NCBI RefSeq assembly: GCF_039545135.1
Contig: NZ_BAABRU010000009.1
Span: 62,001 to 126,000 of the forward strand
DNA length: 64,000 bases
Direction: 5' to 3'
Origin: Herpetosiphon gulosus
GTDB taxonomy: Bacteria > Chloroflexota > Chloroflexia > Chloroflexales > Herpetosiphonaceae
Position numbers and translations under genes: made by a program. The notes under the pieces were generated by a model. That model was not told the DNA's origin and made no database searches. It was given only the letters and a program-made list of their open reading frames with translations. Shown piece after piece: positions 63,913 to 64,000 of the stretch. Position 1 is the first letter of the stretch. Each line of letters starts with the position of its first letter.

Positions 63913-64000
63913 ATGACGATTTTGGTAACCTATGCTAGTCGCGGTGGGGCAACGGCAGGAGTGGCCCAAGCGATCGCCAAAGTTTTGATTGAACAAGGTT
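63913..64000 (+). CDS. Flavodoxin-like protein, N-terminal fragment
   Basis: The gene runs off the window. ATG 63913 follows AAGGAG by six bases. The first residues, MTILVTYASRGGATAGVAQA, fit the phosphate-binding loop of a flavodoxin (TYxSRxGxT), as in menaquinone-dependent protoporphyrinogen oxidase HemG and related flavodoxin-domain proteins. Which of these it is cannot be told from 29 codons. Confidence 0.7.
   Translation, partial: MTILVTYASRGGATAGVAQAIAKVLIEQG

Overview
This 64 kb window is bacterial chromosome. The gene content fits a filamentous, gliding member of the Chloroflexota, most like Herpetosiphon, but this is inferred from gene families and style rather than from a marker gene. 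The supporting signs are futalosine-pathway menaquinone genes, an isopentenyl phosphate kinase, a large AfsR/SARP-type regulator, a STAND ATPase, several very large secreted proteins with Thr/Pro linkers and short YLPL-like tails, and intergenic G/C-rich dispersed repeats. I saw no rRNA, tRNA, CRISPR array, prophage or insertion sequence.

Layout. 1-729 is the end of a GAF/adenylate cyclase protein. 909-2904 holds mqnA and mqnE (menaquinone). 3068-8469 is a three-gene surface-glycan cluster: glycosyltransferase, tandem glycosyltransferase and methyltransferase, the last two coupled by an ATGA overlap. 8861-14718 holds three exported proteins: a carbohydrate-binding beta-helix protein, a head-repeat protein with an S74 endosialidase-type chaperone domain and membrane anchor, and a T/P-linker protein. 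14967-17809 holds an UMF1-type MFS transporter and a CobB/CbiA amidotransferase. 17861-18985 is an unrecognised Tat-exported protein.

19082-27561 is a complete high-affinity potassium system in the order kdpD-kdpE-(30-aa ORF)-kdpF-kdpA-kdpB-(88-aa membrane ORF)-kdpC. The two extra small membrane genes are tied into the operon by start/stop overlaps. 27772-31918 is a two-gene unit that looks like a STAND ATPase split in two: a soluble NTPase, and a membrane protein with zinc ribbon, winged-helix-like region, TPRs and a PH-like segment. 31986-33143 is a DAO-family FAD oxidoreductase. 33238-36412 is an operon of zinc-ribbon protein, isopentenyl phosphate kinase, lipoprotein and two DUF881 proteins. 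36560-38818 is a secreted M23-like protein with DUF5648 and repeat domains. 39304-42768 holds DUF951, an AcoX/NAD-kinase-like protein, and a permease/TIGR03943 pair with a His-rich loop. 43091-43749 is a small membrane protein/XRE regulator pair with a good promoter and a candidate operator.

43920-61812 is dominated by giant exported proteins: two FG-GAP-type beta-propellers sharing a C-terminal domain, and a 2747-aa multidomain protein. A SARP-NB-ARC-TPR regulator and a DUF3179 protein lie between them. 62090-63851 is a MerR/GyrI-like regulator beside an NmrA-like reductase whose promoter has the 19-bp spacer typical of MerR control. The window ends inside a flavodoxin-like gene.

The observations I consider most worth following are the split STAND pair, the two extra small Kdp-operon proteins, the shared C-terminal domain of the beta-propeller proteins, the internal repeat of the giant protein, and the MerR-type promoter.
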